This document shows, in pieces, positions 54,279-63,338 of a DNA stretch of 64,000 bases (its first letter is position 1; every line of letters begins with the position of its first letter). Location: contig NZ_FOAF01000003.1 of assembly GCF_900109575.1 (NCBI RefSeq), positions 1 to 64,000 of the forward strand, in the 5' to 3' direction. The stretch is from Olivibacter domesticus. Lineage in GTDB: Bacteria > Bacteroidota > Bacteroidia > Sphingobacteriales > Sphingobacteriaceae. Under the pieces are notes generated by a model. It saw only the letters and a list, made by a program, of their open reading frames with translations. It ran no database searches and was not told the DNA's origin. Both the position numbers and the translations under genes were made by a program.

Positions 54279-54851
54279 ATGATGATAGAAATAGGAGAGG
54301 TGCTGGTTAATGAAGAGATAATAAAAGAAAGCTTTATCTGCAATCTTCATAAATGCAAAGGAGCCTGCTGTGTCGAGGGTGATTCTGGTGCACCACTTGA
54401 TCGCGATGAATTAGCTGTATTAGCAGAAATTTACCCCAGTGTAAAGCCCTATATGACCGAAAAGGGAATCGAAACGATTGAGCAGGTTGGTACGCACGTA
54501 ATAGATGAAGATGGCGATTTAACTACACCATGTGTGAATGGCAATGAAGAGTGTGCTTATGTGACATGGGAAAATGGTATAACAAAATGTGCTATTGAAA
54601 TAGCTTTCGAACAAGGAAAGATTGCATGGAAGAAGCCAATCTCCTGTCATCTTTATCCGATAAGAATTACAAAATATCCTGAATTTGATGTATTAAATTA
54701 TGACAAATGGCACATCTGCCATGACGCCTGCACCTTAGGTAGAGAGCTGAAAGTGCCTGTTTATAGTTTTCTAAAAGATCCGTTGATAAGAAAATACGGA
54801 GAAGCATGGTACCGGGAACTGGAAGAATCAGTTAAAACACCTCTTATATAA
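54279..54851 (+). CDS. DUF3109 family cysteine-rich protein
   Basis: A 190-aa protein of the DUF3109 family, recognisable by ICNLHKCKGACCVEGDSGAP, LTTPCVNGNEECAYVTWENG and ISCHLYPIRITKYPEFDVLN plus CHDACTLGR. The conserved Cys pattern resembles YkgJ-like zinc/iron-chelating proteins, so a metal-binding cytosolic protein is likely. I chose ATG 54279; the frame can be extended to TTG 54228 only by reading through the palindromes. Met2 at 54282 is an equally possible start. It is preceded by two tandem palindromes that may control it. Confidence 0.85.
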   Translation: MMIEIGEVLVNEEIIKESFICNLHKCKGACCVEGDSGAPLDRDELAVLAEIYPSVKPYMTEKGIETIEQVGTHVIDEDGDLTTPCVNGNEECAYVTWENGITKCAIEIAFEQGKIAWKKPISCHLYPIRITKYPEFDVLNYDKWHICHDACTLGRELKVPVYSFLKDPLIRKYGEAWYRELEESVKTPLI

Positions 54852-54920
54852 GCCCTTTGTAATATTTTCATATAAATCCTGTTTTTTAAGTTTTCTTTAA
54901 CATTTTTTAACAGAAATGAC

Positions 54921-54963
54921 AAGCCAAAAATTTGGCTTTGACCTACAAATGGTATTACTTTTG
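54921..54963 (+). promoter_or_regulatory. htrA promoter with overlapping operator-like dyad
   Basis: A -33 box TTTG (54931-54934), 21-base spacer and -7 box TACTTTTG (54956-54963) are both perfect matches. The inverted repeat AAGCCAAA-AA-TTTGGCTT (54921-54938) covers the -33 box. It predicts a leader of nearly 200 bases to the htrA ATG; no gene is seen in 54965-55162. Confidence 0.65.
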
Positions 54964-55162
54964 AAATAGTCAATACAACGTTTGCAGACTTAGATTAAAA
55001 CAAAACGAGGGTATGTTTAAAAACGCTTATTAAGACGGGCGATTTTCTTTTGACGAATATTCTTTTCGAGAAGAAAAAGTACTAGAAAATAATATAGCCA
55101 GATGAGGTTTTTATAAACGGCACTTAAAGTATTAAACAACCGCTAAATTTAGAAATAAAAAA

Positions 55163-56719
55163 ATGAAGAAGATTGGATTAACATTACTAACAGCCCTAAT
55201 TGGTGGAGCGGTGGCTGTTGGAGGTTATAAATTATTGGAAAAAAAACAAAGCGCTCAGTTGTCTTTTGAAGAAAGACAACAACTTCACTATGCTAGCAAT
55301 CCTAGCAGTATCAGCGCTTCTACTGGAAATTTAGATTTTACACAAGCCGCGGCGGCTGTCGCACCGGCAGTAGTTCACATCAAAACTACTTATGAGCGAT
55401 CGTCGAATTCAAGAGGAGAAGACCCCTTCCAAGATATGTTTGAGGAGTTCTTCGGCGCGCCACGTGGACGTCAAAGACAACAGTCACAACCTGCACAGGC
55501 TTCAGGCTCAGGTGTTATTATTTCAAACGATGGATACATTGTAACAAATAATCATGTGGTTGAAGGTGCTGATAAAATTTCTGTAGAGTTAACGAACAAA
55601 AAAGTATATGATGCTAAAATCATTGGAAGAGACCCAAATACAGATCTGGCTTTAATTAAAGTGAATGCTACGAGCTTACCAATTGTAAAGTTAGGTAATT
55701 CAGATAACGTAAATATTGGAGAGTGGGTATTGGCAGTTGGTTATCCTTTAGGCTTACAATCGACCGTAACGGCGGGTATTGTCAGTGCTAAGGGCCGCGC
55801 TATCGGTATTTTAGCAGATCAACAACGTCAAGAACTTTATCAGCAATGGAGACAGGATGGCGGAGATCCGAATAATGTTCCTGCAAGCTCTGCAGTGGAA
55901 TCTTTTATTCAAACAGACGCCGTAATCAATAAAGGTAACAGCGGCGGAGCACTTGTAAATGCAAATGGAGAATTGGTTGGCATCAATGCAGCAATCATGT
56001 CGCAGAGTGGCTATTATGCTGGTTACGGATTTGCTATCCCGGTGAATTTGGTCAAAAAGATAGCGGATGATTTTGTAAAATTTGGAAGCGTCAAAAGAGG
56101 TTACGTAGGCGTAACCTTCCAAGAGCTAAATGCAGAAGTAGCTAAAGGGCTAAATGTAACCGATATTAACGGATTATATGTGAACAGTGTACTACCTAAT
56201 GGAGGTGGTGCCGCTGCGGGACTTAAAAAGGGAGATATTATTACCAAAATAGATGGCAATGTAATTTATTCAAGTCCTGACCTGCAAGAACGTGTGGCAA
56301 GATTACGCCCTGGTGATAAAGTCAAATTAACATATAAACGTGAAGGCAAAGAGAAAGAAGTTACGGTAACCCTAAAGGGTGATGATGCGAACAAATCAGA
56401 AAAGCCTAATGGCGGAAGCGACCGAAGCACAGCAGAACTTTACAATAAACTCGGTGCAGGATTTATCCCTGCGAATGCTCAAATTAAAAAGAAATTTAAT
56501 ATTTCTTCTGGTGTTGTAGTATCTGATGTACGGAAAGACGGGTTGTTCGCCGCTTATGATGTTCCAAAGGGATCGATCATCACTTCTATAAATGGTCGGC
56601 CGGTGAATAACGTTGATGACGTAGAAAGCGCCTTGGGAAGTAGTAAAAATGAAATGGTACAAATAAGTGGTATCACACAAGATGGAGTACGATATAAATC
56701 TGCTTTTCCTTTAAAGTAA
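55163..56719 (+). CDS. degP: Do-family periplasmic serine protease/chaperone HtrA (DegP-like)
   Basis: The 518-aa protein has an N-terminal signal anchor (LTLLTALIGGAVAVGG), a trypsin-like domain with catalytic His131 (TNNHVVEGAD), Asp161 (DPNTDLALIKV) and Ser260 (NKGNSGGALVN), then two PDZ domains (about 310-410 and 430-518, GLYVNSVLPNGGGAAAGLKK). It degrades or refolds damaged envelope proteins. The long Q-rich loop (residues 85-110) is normal for DegP types. Its strong promoter and upstream dyad suggest stress control. A terminator follows. Confidence 0.95.
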   Translation: MKKIGLTLLTALIGGAVAVGGYKLLEKKQSAQLSFEERQQLHYASNPSSISASTGNLDFTQAAAAVAPAVVHIKTTYERSSNSRGEDPFQDMFEEFFGAPRGRQRQQSQPAQASGSGVIISNDGYIVTNNHVVEGADKISVELTNKKVYDAKIIGRDPNTDLALIKVNATSLPIVKLGNSDNVNIGEWVLAVGYPLGLQSTVTAGIVSAKGRAIGILADQQRQELYQQWRQDGGDPNNVPASSAVESFIQTDAVINKGNSGGALVNANGELVGINAAIMSQSGYYAGYGFAIPVNLVKKIADDFVKFGSVKRGYVGVTFQELNAEVAKGLNVTDINGLYVNSVLPNGGGAAAGLKKGDIITKIDGNVIYSSPDLQERVARLRPGDKVKLTYKREGKEKEVTVTLKGDDANKSEKPNGGSDRSTAELYNKLGAGFIPANAQIKKKFNISSGVVVSDVRKDGLFAAYDVPKGSIITSINGRPVNNVDDVESALGSSKNEMVQISGITQDGVRYKSAFPLK

Positions 56720-56749
56720 ACAATCCTTACAATAACCTTTAAACGAAAG

Positions 56750-56780
56750 AAGGGTTCCTATACATAGGAATCCTTTTTTG
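56750..56780 (+). terminator. Terminator of htrA
   Basis: AAGGGTTCCTAT pairs with ATAGGAATCCTT (one G-T wobble) around a 2-base gap, followed by six T. It is 30 bases after the htrA stop. Confidence 0.85.
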
Positions 56781-56893
56781 ATTTAAAGAAATGCGCTTTA
56801 GGAATACGTAATGCGTTTTTATAGGGCGAGATTAGAACCATTCTAAATTGATTAATTAGCACAATATTTTATGTCATTCTAAAATCAAATAAA

Positions 56894-56901
56894 TAGCTTT
56901 G
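56894..56901 (+). promoter_or_regulatory. -7 box of the sdhCAB promoter
   Basis: TAGCTTTG at 56894-56901 matches TAnnTTTG exactly, 28 bases before the sdhC ATG. A TTTT stretch at 56867-56870 is a weak -33 candidate. Confidence 0.55.
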
Positions 56902-56929
56902 CCTACCATTATTAAAAAATAACGCAAAA

Positions 56930-57703
56930 ATGAGTAGTTTTAATCGAGCATTAACTTCCACATTAGGAAAGAAGCTGATCATGAGTTTAACGGGTTTGTT
57001 TTTATGCACATTCCTGATAGTACATTTGATTGGTAACCTCCAACTATTTAAGGATGATGCAGGTAAGGCATTTAATGACTATGCCTATTTCATGACCCAT
57101 TTCCCGCCTATTAAAGCGGTATCTTATCTTCTGTATGCATCCATTATAATCCACGCTATTTATGCCTTGATCTTGACCATATATAATAAGAAGGCTCGTC
57201 CAGTAGCTTATGCGAGCTATGCAGGGAACAAAAACAGTACATGGAACTCAAGAAACATGGGCATCTTAGGCACGGTGCTCTTAGTTTTTATTGCAACACA
57301 TATGGCAAACTTCTGGTGGAAATTCCACAATGATCAAGTTCCTTATATTGAATATAGGACGGATCTAAGTACATTGGAAACGCAAGCAACAGAGATCAGT
57401 GCGGGTGATTTTATAGATTATCAGAAATTTACGCAAGATGGTGAGGAAATAACAAAAGCACGTGACCTTTATAAGCAAGTGTCTTACGCTTTTCAAAATC
57501 CTTTATTGGTTGCCTTTTATGTGCTAGCGATGGCAGCCTTGTCTTTCCATTTGATTCATGGATTTAGAAGTGCTTTTCAAACACTGGGATTTGATCATAA
57601 AAAATATGTACCGATCATCCGGTTCTTAGCTGTATGGATCTTCGGAATTATCATTCCTATTGCTTTCGCTGCAATGCCATTGTATTTTTTCTTTTGTAAA
57701 TAA
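56930..57703 (+). CDS. sdhC: Succinate dehydrogenase cytochrome b subunit (type B)
   Basis: A 257-aa integral membrane subunit with five helices, as in the di-heme b558 of the Bacteroidota/epsilonproteobacterial succinate dehydrogenase or fumarate reductase. Heme-ligand histidines are visible in LFLCTFLIVHLIGNLQLF (first helix), IIIHAIYALILTIY, ATHMANFWWKFH and FHLIHGFRSAFQTLGFD. It anchors SdhAB to the inner membrane and passes electrons to menaquinone. It is the first gene of sdhCAB; sdhA follows 51 bases later. Confidence 0.95.
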   Translation: MSSFNRALTSTLGKKLIMSLTGLFLCTFLIVHLIGNLQLFKDDAGKAFNDYAYFMTHFPPIKAVSYLLYASIIIHAIYALILTIYNKKARPVAYASYAGNKNSTWNSRNMGILGTVLLVFIATHMANFWWKFHNDQVPYIEYRTDLSTLETQATEISAGDFIDYQKFTQDGEEITKARDLYKQVSYAFQNPLLVAFYVLAMAALSFHLIHGFRSAFQTLGFDHKKYVPIIRFLAVWIFGIIIPIAFAAMPLYFFFCK

Positions 57704-57754
57704 GCTTTAAAAGATTTAGTTTTCTAAACCTTTGCTAAAAATAGAATAAAGATT

Positions 57755-59689
57755 ATGTTAGATTCTAAAATACCAGAAGGCCCATTGGCCGAAAAATGGT
57801 CAAAACATAAATTTAACCTTAAATTGGTTAACCCTGCCAATAAACGTAAATTTACGATTATTGTGGTTGGCACTGGATTAGCCGGAGCTTCTGCAGCCGC
57901 TTCACTTGCTGAACTTGGCTATAATGTGAAGACTTTTTGCTATCAGGATAGCCCTCGACGCGCGCACTCTATTGCTGCGCAAGGAGGAATCAATGCCGCA
58001 AAGAACTATCAGAATGATGGTGATAGTGTTTACCGTCTATTTTATGATACTATAAAGGGGGGTGACTATCGCGCCCGGGAAGCGAACGTACATCGTCTAG
58101 CAGAAGTTTCTGTAAACATAATTGATCAATGTGTTGCGCAAGGGGTTCCTTTCGCACGTGAGTACGGTGGTTTACTCGACAATCGTTCTTTCGGTGGGGC
58201 ACAGGTATCACGTACTTTTTATGCTCGTGGGCAAACCGGACAACAATTACTTTTAGGTGCATACTCTGCTCTAAACCGTCAAATTCATACGGGTAAGGTA
58301 ATCTCCTACACAAGGCATGAGATGTTAGACGTGGTGATGATTGATGGCCATGCAAAGGGTGTTGTAACCCGCGATTTGAAAACAGGCGAAATAGAGGCTC
58401 ATGAAGGACATGCCGTGTTACTATGTACTGGCGGATATGGAAACGTATTCTTCCTTTCTACGAATGCAATGGGTTGTAATGTTACTGCTGCTTGGCGCGC
58501 GCACAAAAGGGGGGCCTATTTCGCAAATCCTTGCTACACACAAATTCACCCAACTTGTATCCCCGTAACTGGAGACCATCAATCCAAATTAACATTAATG
58601 TCTGAGTCGTTACGTAATGACGGAAGAGTTTGGGTGCCAAAAACAGTTGAATTGGCGGAGAAATTGCGTAAAGGCCAAATTAAAGCTTCAGATATAAAAG
58701 AAGAAGAAAGAGATTATTTCTTAGAACGTAAATACCCTTCTTTTGGTAATTTAGTTCCTCGTGATGTTGCTTCACGTAATGCAAAAATGATGTGTGATGA
58801 AGGAAGAGGGGTCGGTACGACAGGCCTAGCTGTATACTTAGATTTTGCGGAAGCGATTCAACGAATGGGTGAAGATACGGTTAGGGCAAAATACGGAAAC
58901 CTGTTTGATATGTATTACCAAATAACAGATGAAAATCCGTATAAACAGCCAATGCGTATTTATCCTGCAGTTCACTATACTATGGGTGGCTTATGGGTTG
59001 ATTACAACTTAATGACCTCCATTCCTGGTTTATATGCATTAGGAGAATGCAACTTCTCTGACCACGGGGCAAACAGATTAGGAGCCTCAGCGTTGATGCA
59101 AGGCCTTGCTGATGGTTATTTCGTAATTCCTTATACTGTGGGGGATTATTTAACCAATCTAGGAAGTTTTGCTCCTGTAGATAAGAAGCACCCGGCATTT
59201 GAAGCAACACGTAAAGAGGTAGAAGATAAAGTAAAAAAACTTCTTAGTTTAAAAGGCTCAAAAACAGTTGATGATATCCACAAAAAACTTGGACACATCA
59301 TGTGGGAATATTGTGGAATGGCAAGGAATGAAAACGGCCTGAAAAAAGCTAAAGGATTAATTCAAGAATTACGTAAAGAATTCTGGTCTGACGTAACAGT
59401 CCTAGGCGACAATGAAGAGTTAAATCTATCTCTTGAAAAGGCAGGACGAGTGGCTGATTTCCTAGAACTAGGCGAATTAATGGTAGATGATGCCTTGAAC
59501 CGTTCGGAGTCTTGCGGTGGGCATTTCCGCGAGGAAAGTGCTACTCCTGAAGGAGAAGCTAAACGGGATGACGAGCATTTTGCTTACGTTTCCGCATGGC
59601 AATATAACGGCGACAATCAACCGGAAACGCTTCACAAAGAAGAATTAGTGTTTGAGAACGTGAAGCTAACCCAAAGGAGTTATAAATAA
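57755..59689 (+). CDS. sdhA: Succinate dehydrogenase / fumarate reductase flavoprotein subunit
   Basis: The 644-aa flavoprotein oxidises succinate to fumarate. It has the N-terminal FAD-binding [20 protein letters not shown], the covalent-FAD region [15 protein letters not shown] with the conserved His, the catalytic segments [15 protein letters not shown] and [18 protein letters not shown], and the substrate-site [12 protein letters not shown] plus [19 protein letters not shown]. Length is typical of the type B enzyme. It lies between sdhC and sdhB with short gaps. Confidence 0.98.
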   Translation: MLDSKIPEGPLAEKWSKHKFNLKLVNPANKRKFTIIVVGTGLAGASAAASLAELGYNVKTFCYQDSPRRAHSIAAQGGINAAKNYQNDGDSVYRLFYDTIKGGDYRAREANVHRLAEVSVNIIDQCVAQGVPFAREYGGLLDNRSFGGAQVSRTFYARGQTGQQLLLGAYSALNRQIHTGKVISYTRHEMLDVVMIDGHAKGVVTRDLKTGEIEAHEGHAVLLCTGGYGNVFFLSTNAMGCNVTAAWRAHKRGAYFANPCYTQIHPTCIPVTGDHQSKLTLMSESLRNDGRVWVPKTVELAEKLRKGQIKASDIKEEERDYFLERKYPSFGNLVPRDVASRNAKMMCDEGRGVGTTGLAVYLDFAEAIQRMGEDTVRAKYGNLFDMYYQITDENPYKQPMRIYPAVHYTMGGLWVDYNLMTSIPGLYALGECNFSDHGANRLGASALMQGLADGYFVIPYTVGDYLTNLGSFAPVDKKHPAFEATRKEVEDKVKKLLSLKGSKTVDDIHKKLGHIMWEYCGMARNENGLKKAKGLIQELRKEFWSDVTVLGDNEELNLSLEKAGRVADFLELGELMVDDALNRSESCGGHFREESATPEGEAKRDDEHFAYVSAWQYNGDNQPETLHKEELVFENVKLTQRSYK

Positions 59690-59718
59690 TTTATCCACTC
59701 AATAAATAAATAGAAATC

Positions 59719-60495
59719 ATGAGTGAAAAAACAATGAATTTAACGCTAAAAGTTTGGCGTCAAAAAAACGAAAATACCAAAGGTAAATTCGTTACTATAC
59801 AGGCAAAGGGTATATCATCGGATATGTCTTTCTTGGAGATGCTTGATGTAGTAAATGAAGACCTTACCAGAAAAGGGGAAGACCCTATATACTTTGACCA
59901 TGATTGCCGTGAAGGGATTTGCGGTATGTGCTCGCTACATATTAACGGGCAGCCACACGGACCTAAACAAGGAACTACTACCTGCCAATTACATATGCGC
60001 AGTTTCCATGATGGTCAAACCATTGTAATCGAACCTTGGAGAGCCGCTGCTTTTCCTGTAATCAAAGATTTGGCAGTAGATCGTACCGCTTTTGACCGTA
60101 TCCAACAAGCCGGAGGTTATGTCTCTGTCAATACAGGAGGAGTGCCCGATGGCAATGCAATTCCTATTCCAAAGATCAAAGCAGACGAAGCCTTCGAATC
60201 GGCTACGTGCATTGGTTGCGGAGCATGTGTTGCTGCTTGTAAAAATGCTTCCGCTATGCTATTTGTTTCTGCCAAGATTTCACAGTACGCTTTGCTCCCA
60301 CAGGGACAGGCAGAGCGTTATGATAGGGCACAGGCAATGGTTGAACAAATGGACAAAGAAGGTTTTGGTGCTTGTACCGTCACAAAAGCTTGCGAAGCGG
60401 AATGCCCGGTAGGTATTAAGCTTACAAATATTGCACGGATGAATAGAGATTATTTAAATGCAAAATTTTTTAAGGAAAAGACTATTCATTCATAA
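59719..60495 (+). CDS. sdhB: Succinate dehydrogenase / fumarate reductase iron-sulfur subunit
   Basis: The 258-aa subunit carries electrons from flavin to quinone. The [2Fe-2S] cysteines are in [20 protein letters not shown] and TTTCQLHMR. The [4Fe-4S] and [3Fe-4S] clusters bind at [14 protein letters not shown] and [17 protein letters not shown]. Length matches the family. It is the last gene of sdhCAB, 29 bases after sdhA, and is followed by a strong terminator. Confidence 0.98.
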   Translation: MSEKTMNLTLKVWRQKNENTKGKFVTIQAKGISSDMSFLEMLDVVNEDLTRKGEDPIYFDHDCREGICGMCSLHINGQPHGPKQGTTTCQLHMRSFHDGQTIVIEPWRAAAFPVIKDLAVDRTAFDRIQQAGGYVSVNTGGVPDGNAIPIPKIKADEAFESATCIGCGACVAACKNASAMLFVSAKISQYALLPQGQAERYDRAQAMVEQMDKEGFGACTVTKACEAECPVGIKLTNIARMNRDYLNAKFFKEKTIHS

Positions 60496-60520
60496 AAATT
60501 ACTTTACACTAACTAACGAT

Positions 60521-60556
60521 AAAGCGGCTTATCTCAATAGATAGCCGCTTTTGTTT
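60521..60556 (+). terminator. Terminator of sdhCAB
   Basis: AAAGCGGCTTATCT pairs with AGATAGCCGCTTT (60539-60551) around a CAAT loop, followed by TTGTTTT. It lies 25 bases after the sdhB stop. It is also A-rich on its left flank, so it could serve the convergent M56 gene weakly. Confidence 0.88.
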
Positions 60557-60592
60557 TAGCTTGGTTGTTAGATCGATCAATACTCAATACAG

Positions 60593-62272
60593 TTAGGGGG
60601 TAGTCTTGGTTTTTGTTGTATCCTTTATACCTGCCAAGTTTAGCTTAATTGGTAGTGAATAGGAAACCCGTACCACTTCTCCTTTAATTGAACCCGGGGT
60701 CCATTTAGGTGATTTCTTAAGTAAATTAACTGCTTCCTCGCCTGTACCATAACCTAAATCGCGCAATATTTTAAAACTACTTAGTGTACCGTCCCTCTCC
60801 ACAATAAAACTCAAATGCAAACTACCTGAAACCTCGTTCTTTTTGGCCTCTGCTGGATATTTATAATTTTCGCCTACCCACTTGTAGAAGGCGTGCATTC
60901 CACCTGGGAACCTTGGTTGTACATCTACCTTATTGAAGTCTTGCACGTTCTTCGTAGTGTCAGTCCTCACCAATACAACCTGTGGCGGAAGGGTCTCTTT
61001 ATCTGCCTTGGTGCTTTTAACCTGCACAACTTTAGGAGACGGTATGTCGTTTTCCTTTTCCTGAGACGATGGGTTGTAGCCCACCACAACCACTTCCTCT
61101 AACGGTTGGTATCCAGTAGGTACAACCAAAGGTGATGCATTCAGCTTTTCTTTAGCGGTTCCCGCTAAAAGGAACTTAACCCGTAACACATGCTTGCCGT
61201 CTGGCATTTCTTTCACTACTTCCGGTAGCTGCAATACACGTATTACTTCCGCTTCCTGATCGTAGCCAATGGTATTTAGAACCTTTGTTTCAAGATTATT
61301 TGTTCCTTTCTCAAAAGCAATATCCACTGCCCCCTGTACCTCATTGATCTTTGCATCACCTAAGTACCGTACATGTGTTCCTACCAGTTTATAAAAATTT
61401 GTTGCCTCAGCCTGGCCAAGAGCAAGTTCTGTTAAACGCTCGGCCTTATCACTCACCTTTGCCGAAGAAAAAAGCAGCATGCCAATAAATAAAGGCATTG
61501 CTAATACATATTTTAGCAAGGCGGGCCTTTTTGATTTATCTTTAAAAAGCATCATAATTCTGTTTTTAATAAATGATTGATTGAGAAAATTATTTGTCAA
61601 AACGTTTGACGAAACCGAAAAAGTGCGACTAATAAGTAATTCTGCATAAGCCACCTTCTCCATATGGCTTTTGTTGATAGCCTCATCCGCAATGTATTCA
61701 TGTGTCAGCTTCAGCGAATTGCTTAAACAATACACTATTGGATTAAACCAATTAAAGAGTTTAACCATCTCAACAAGAAGCACATCAAAACTGTGTAATT
61801 GACGTACGTGCACCTGCTCGTGATCAATCACCTTAGCACTTTCTTCCTGTGCACCATCCACTTTAATGGTGCGCATAAAAGAATAAGCATCTCCTTCATG
61901 GTTTGTCCGCAACCAGTTCCGTAAGTATATGAATTTACGCAACAGCAAAATTAACTGCACCAAAACTCCCCCTATATACAAATAAAACCATACAGGTAGC
62001 TGAAATCCATTGTCTGTACCCACGACATCGACGTTCGGTACAATTTCCAATGTCACTGCGTCTAAACTAGAGCGTGCTGCATATACGGTAGATGCACCAA
62101 AGGCATTTTGCAACCACTCCAACTGAATTAATGGCAGCACAAATGATAGCCCAGTCGTACCTATGAGATAGATTCTATTTAACTGAAAAAATGTTTCTTT
62201 CGATAAAAAGAATCTATAAAAACCGTAAAATAGGACTAGGTAAATATTGGCAATAACTAGGTAGTTCATCAT
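60593..62272 (-). CDS. M56 (BlaR1-like) metallopeptidase with TonB-like C-terminal domain
   Basis: A 559-aa signalling protein. N-terminal membrane helices (residues 3-20, 36-50, 95-112) precede the M56 metalloprotease motif HEQVH (151-155) and the downstream Glu motif HEYIADE (191-197). Another helix follows at about 250-265, then a periplasmic part of about 180 residues and a TonB-C-like domain (about 460-545, QPRFPGGMHAFYKWVGE). A VVVVGY motif at about 393-398 copies the SusC Ton-box-like sequence. In BlaR1 systems this protease inactivates the BlaI repressor. Its gene is 29 bases downstream of blaI in one operon. Confidence 0.88.
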   Translation of the reverse strand: MMNYLVIANIYLVLFYGFYRFFLSKETFFQLNRIYLIGTTGLSFVLPLIQLEWLQNAFGASTVYAARSSLDAVTLEIVPNVDVVGTDNGFQLPVWFYLYIGGVLVQLILLLRKFIYLRNWLRTNHEGDAYSFMRTIKVDGAQEESAKVIDHEQVHVRQLHSFDVLLVEMVKLFNWFNPIVYCLSNSLKLTHEYIADEAINKSHMEKVAYAELLISRTFSVSSNVLTNNFLNQSFIKNRIMMLFKDKSKRPALLKYVLAMPLFIGMLLFSSAKVSDKAERLTELALGQAEATNFYKLVGTHVRYLGDAKINEVQGAVDIAFEKGTNNLETKVLNTIGYDQEAEVIRVLQLPEVVKEMPDGKHVLRVKFLLAGTAKEKLNASPLVVPTGYQPLEEVVVVGYNPSSQEKENDIPSPKVVQVKSTKADKETLPPQVVLVRTDTTKNVQDFNKVDVQPRFPGGMHAFYKWVGENYKYPAEAKKNEVSGSLHLSFIVERDGTLSSFKILRDLGYGTGEEAVNLLKKSPKWTPGSIKGEVVRVSYSLPIKLNLAGIKDTTKTKTTP

Positions 62273-62301
62273 ATTTACTATTTTTAATCGGTTAGCATCT
62301 T

Positions 62302-62673
62302 CTATTTTTTCTTCGCTTTCTCCAAGAGCCTTAATAGTTCGTCTGTCTCCTTTATATTCAACCTATTTTCCTGAATAAAAAAAGAAAGCATCTTTTTAGC
62401 TGAATTATCGAAGTAGCCAGAAATAAGTTTTCCAGCAGCGAAATCCTTGTAATCATCCTTACTTACTTTTGGGAAGTATCGATGACTCTTACCAAAGCTC
62501 TCATGACCAACAAAACCTTTGGTTTCCAGAATACGGATAATAGTAGAAACTGTATTATAAGCAGGTTTAGGATCTTCCATTTGCTCTATGATTTCCTTCA
62601 CAAAGGCTTTCCCTTGTTTCCATAATTCTTGCATAACCTGCTCTTCAGCTCTTGTTAATTCTTTAATATTCAT
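62302..62673 (-). CDS. BlaI/MecI/CopY-family repressor
   Basis: The 123-aa repressor has the BlaI winged helix: ELTRAEEQVMQELWKQGKAF, PKPAYNTVSTIIRILETKGF (recognition helix) and VGHESFGKSHRYFPKVSKDD. A C-terminal dimerisation helix follows. BlaI-type repressors dimerise on ACTA/TAGT- or TACA/TGTA-type operators and are inactivated when an M56 partner senses a signal. The ATG at 62673 lies about 47 bases downstream of a -7 box and two AACTA-N6-TAGTT dyads, which are the expected self-control site. Confidence 0.93.
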   Translation of the reverse strand: MNIKELTRAEEQVMQELWKQGKAFVKEIIEQMEDPKPAYNTVSTIIRILETKGFVGHESFGKSHRYFPKVSKDDYKDFAAGKLISGYFDNSAKKMLSFFIQENRLNIKETDELLRLLEKAKKK

Positions 62674-62719
62674 AATTATTAATTTAAATAATTTATGTAA
62701 CGTTGAGTACTCAATAATA

Positions 62720-62767
62720 CAAACATAAAACTAAAAATTTAGTTTCACAACTATTTTTTTAGTTTTG
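62720..62767. promoter_or_regulatory. blaI control region: two tandem BlaI-type operators and back-to-back promoters
   Basis: Two 16-base sites of the form AACTA-N6-TAGTT lie at 62729-62744 and 62749-62764, 20 bases apart. The first is part of an 18-base palindrome (62728-62745). A -7 box TATGTTTG for blaI is on the minus strand at 62720-62727, next to site 1. A plus-strand -7-like TAGTTTTG (62760-62767) is next to site 2. Binding to either site would block the blaI promoter. Confidence 0.7.
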
Positions 62768-62779
62768 CAAGTAAGAAGC

Positions 62780-62809
62780 AAAAAAAAACGCTCAGTTTAA
62801 CTGAACGTT
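62780..62809 (-). terminator. Terminator of the 58-aa membrane protein gene
   Basis: On the minus strand AACGTTCAG pairs with CTGAGCGTT (one G-U wobble) and is followed by a run of nine T. It lies about 80 bases after the stop codon of the small gene at 62890-63066, which it most probably serves. Confidence 0.8.
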
Positions 62810-62889
62810 CCTACTATTATATATGTGGGGGTAATGTGGGCGATGGTATCTAATCCTTATGACTTAATGAAACGTATTCCATCTTACAT

Positions 62890-63066
62890 TCAAAATAAAA
62901 ATGACCTTACATTTAAAAATTCGGGTATCGTTATAAAAGACGCGTTTAATTCTATTTTTTCATGAACCAACTCTTTATCAACATGCGTACAGACGACTAT
63001 TGCTGCTATAATAATTGGGATAAGTAATAATAAAAATGGTGAGATATTTGATAGATACGTTTTCAT
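62890..63066 (-). CDS. Small membrane protein, 58 aa, unknown function
   Basis: A complete short frame with ATG (63066) and TGA (62890) encodes a 58-aa peptide starting MKTYLSNISPFLLLLIPIII. It has one strongly hydrophobic span (about residues 9-27), a Cys26 after it, and a charged/polar C-terminal part (HVDKELVHEKIELNASF). A rho-independent terminator follows 80 bases downstream on the same strand, which supports it being a real gene. I recognise no family. It lies between the BlaI/M56 pair and a LytS-type kinase. Confidence 0.6.
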   Translation of the reverse strand: MKTYLSNISPFLLLLIPIIIAAIVVCTHVDKELVHEKIELNASFITIPEFLNVRSFLF

Positions 63067-63190
63067 TTTTCGAAGGATTATATGTTAAACAATTGTTTTA
63101 ATTATTCACTGTACAAAGAAACGATAGGTTTTCTCTAATTTAAAGTTTTTTAGACTAACGGTTCATATTTCTAGACAAACAGCCAAGTAC

Positions 63191-63227
63191 GAGTCATCGA
63201 CTCCTTTTCTTCGTTCATCGAAGAAAA
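63191..63227 (+). promoter_or_regulatory. Two consecutive hairpins in the leader of the LytS-type kinase
   Basis: GAGTC/GACTC (63191-63203, loop ATC) is directly followed by TTTTCTTCG/CGAAGAAAA (63205-63227, loop TTCAT). They lie about 110-150 bases upstream of the kinase ATG at 63339. Without a T-run after them they look like leader structures rather than terminators. Apart from these I see nothing in 63067-63338 that I can support. Confidence 0.4.
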
Positions 63228-63338
63228 TATCATGTTTGTATATCGTAGCAAATGCTATACGCTATTAAATAATATATTTGCTAAATGAAAAACAAAATAT
63301 GTTCTAATTGACGATTAAAAAATGAAGTGTTTATTAAT

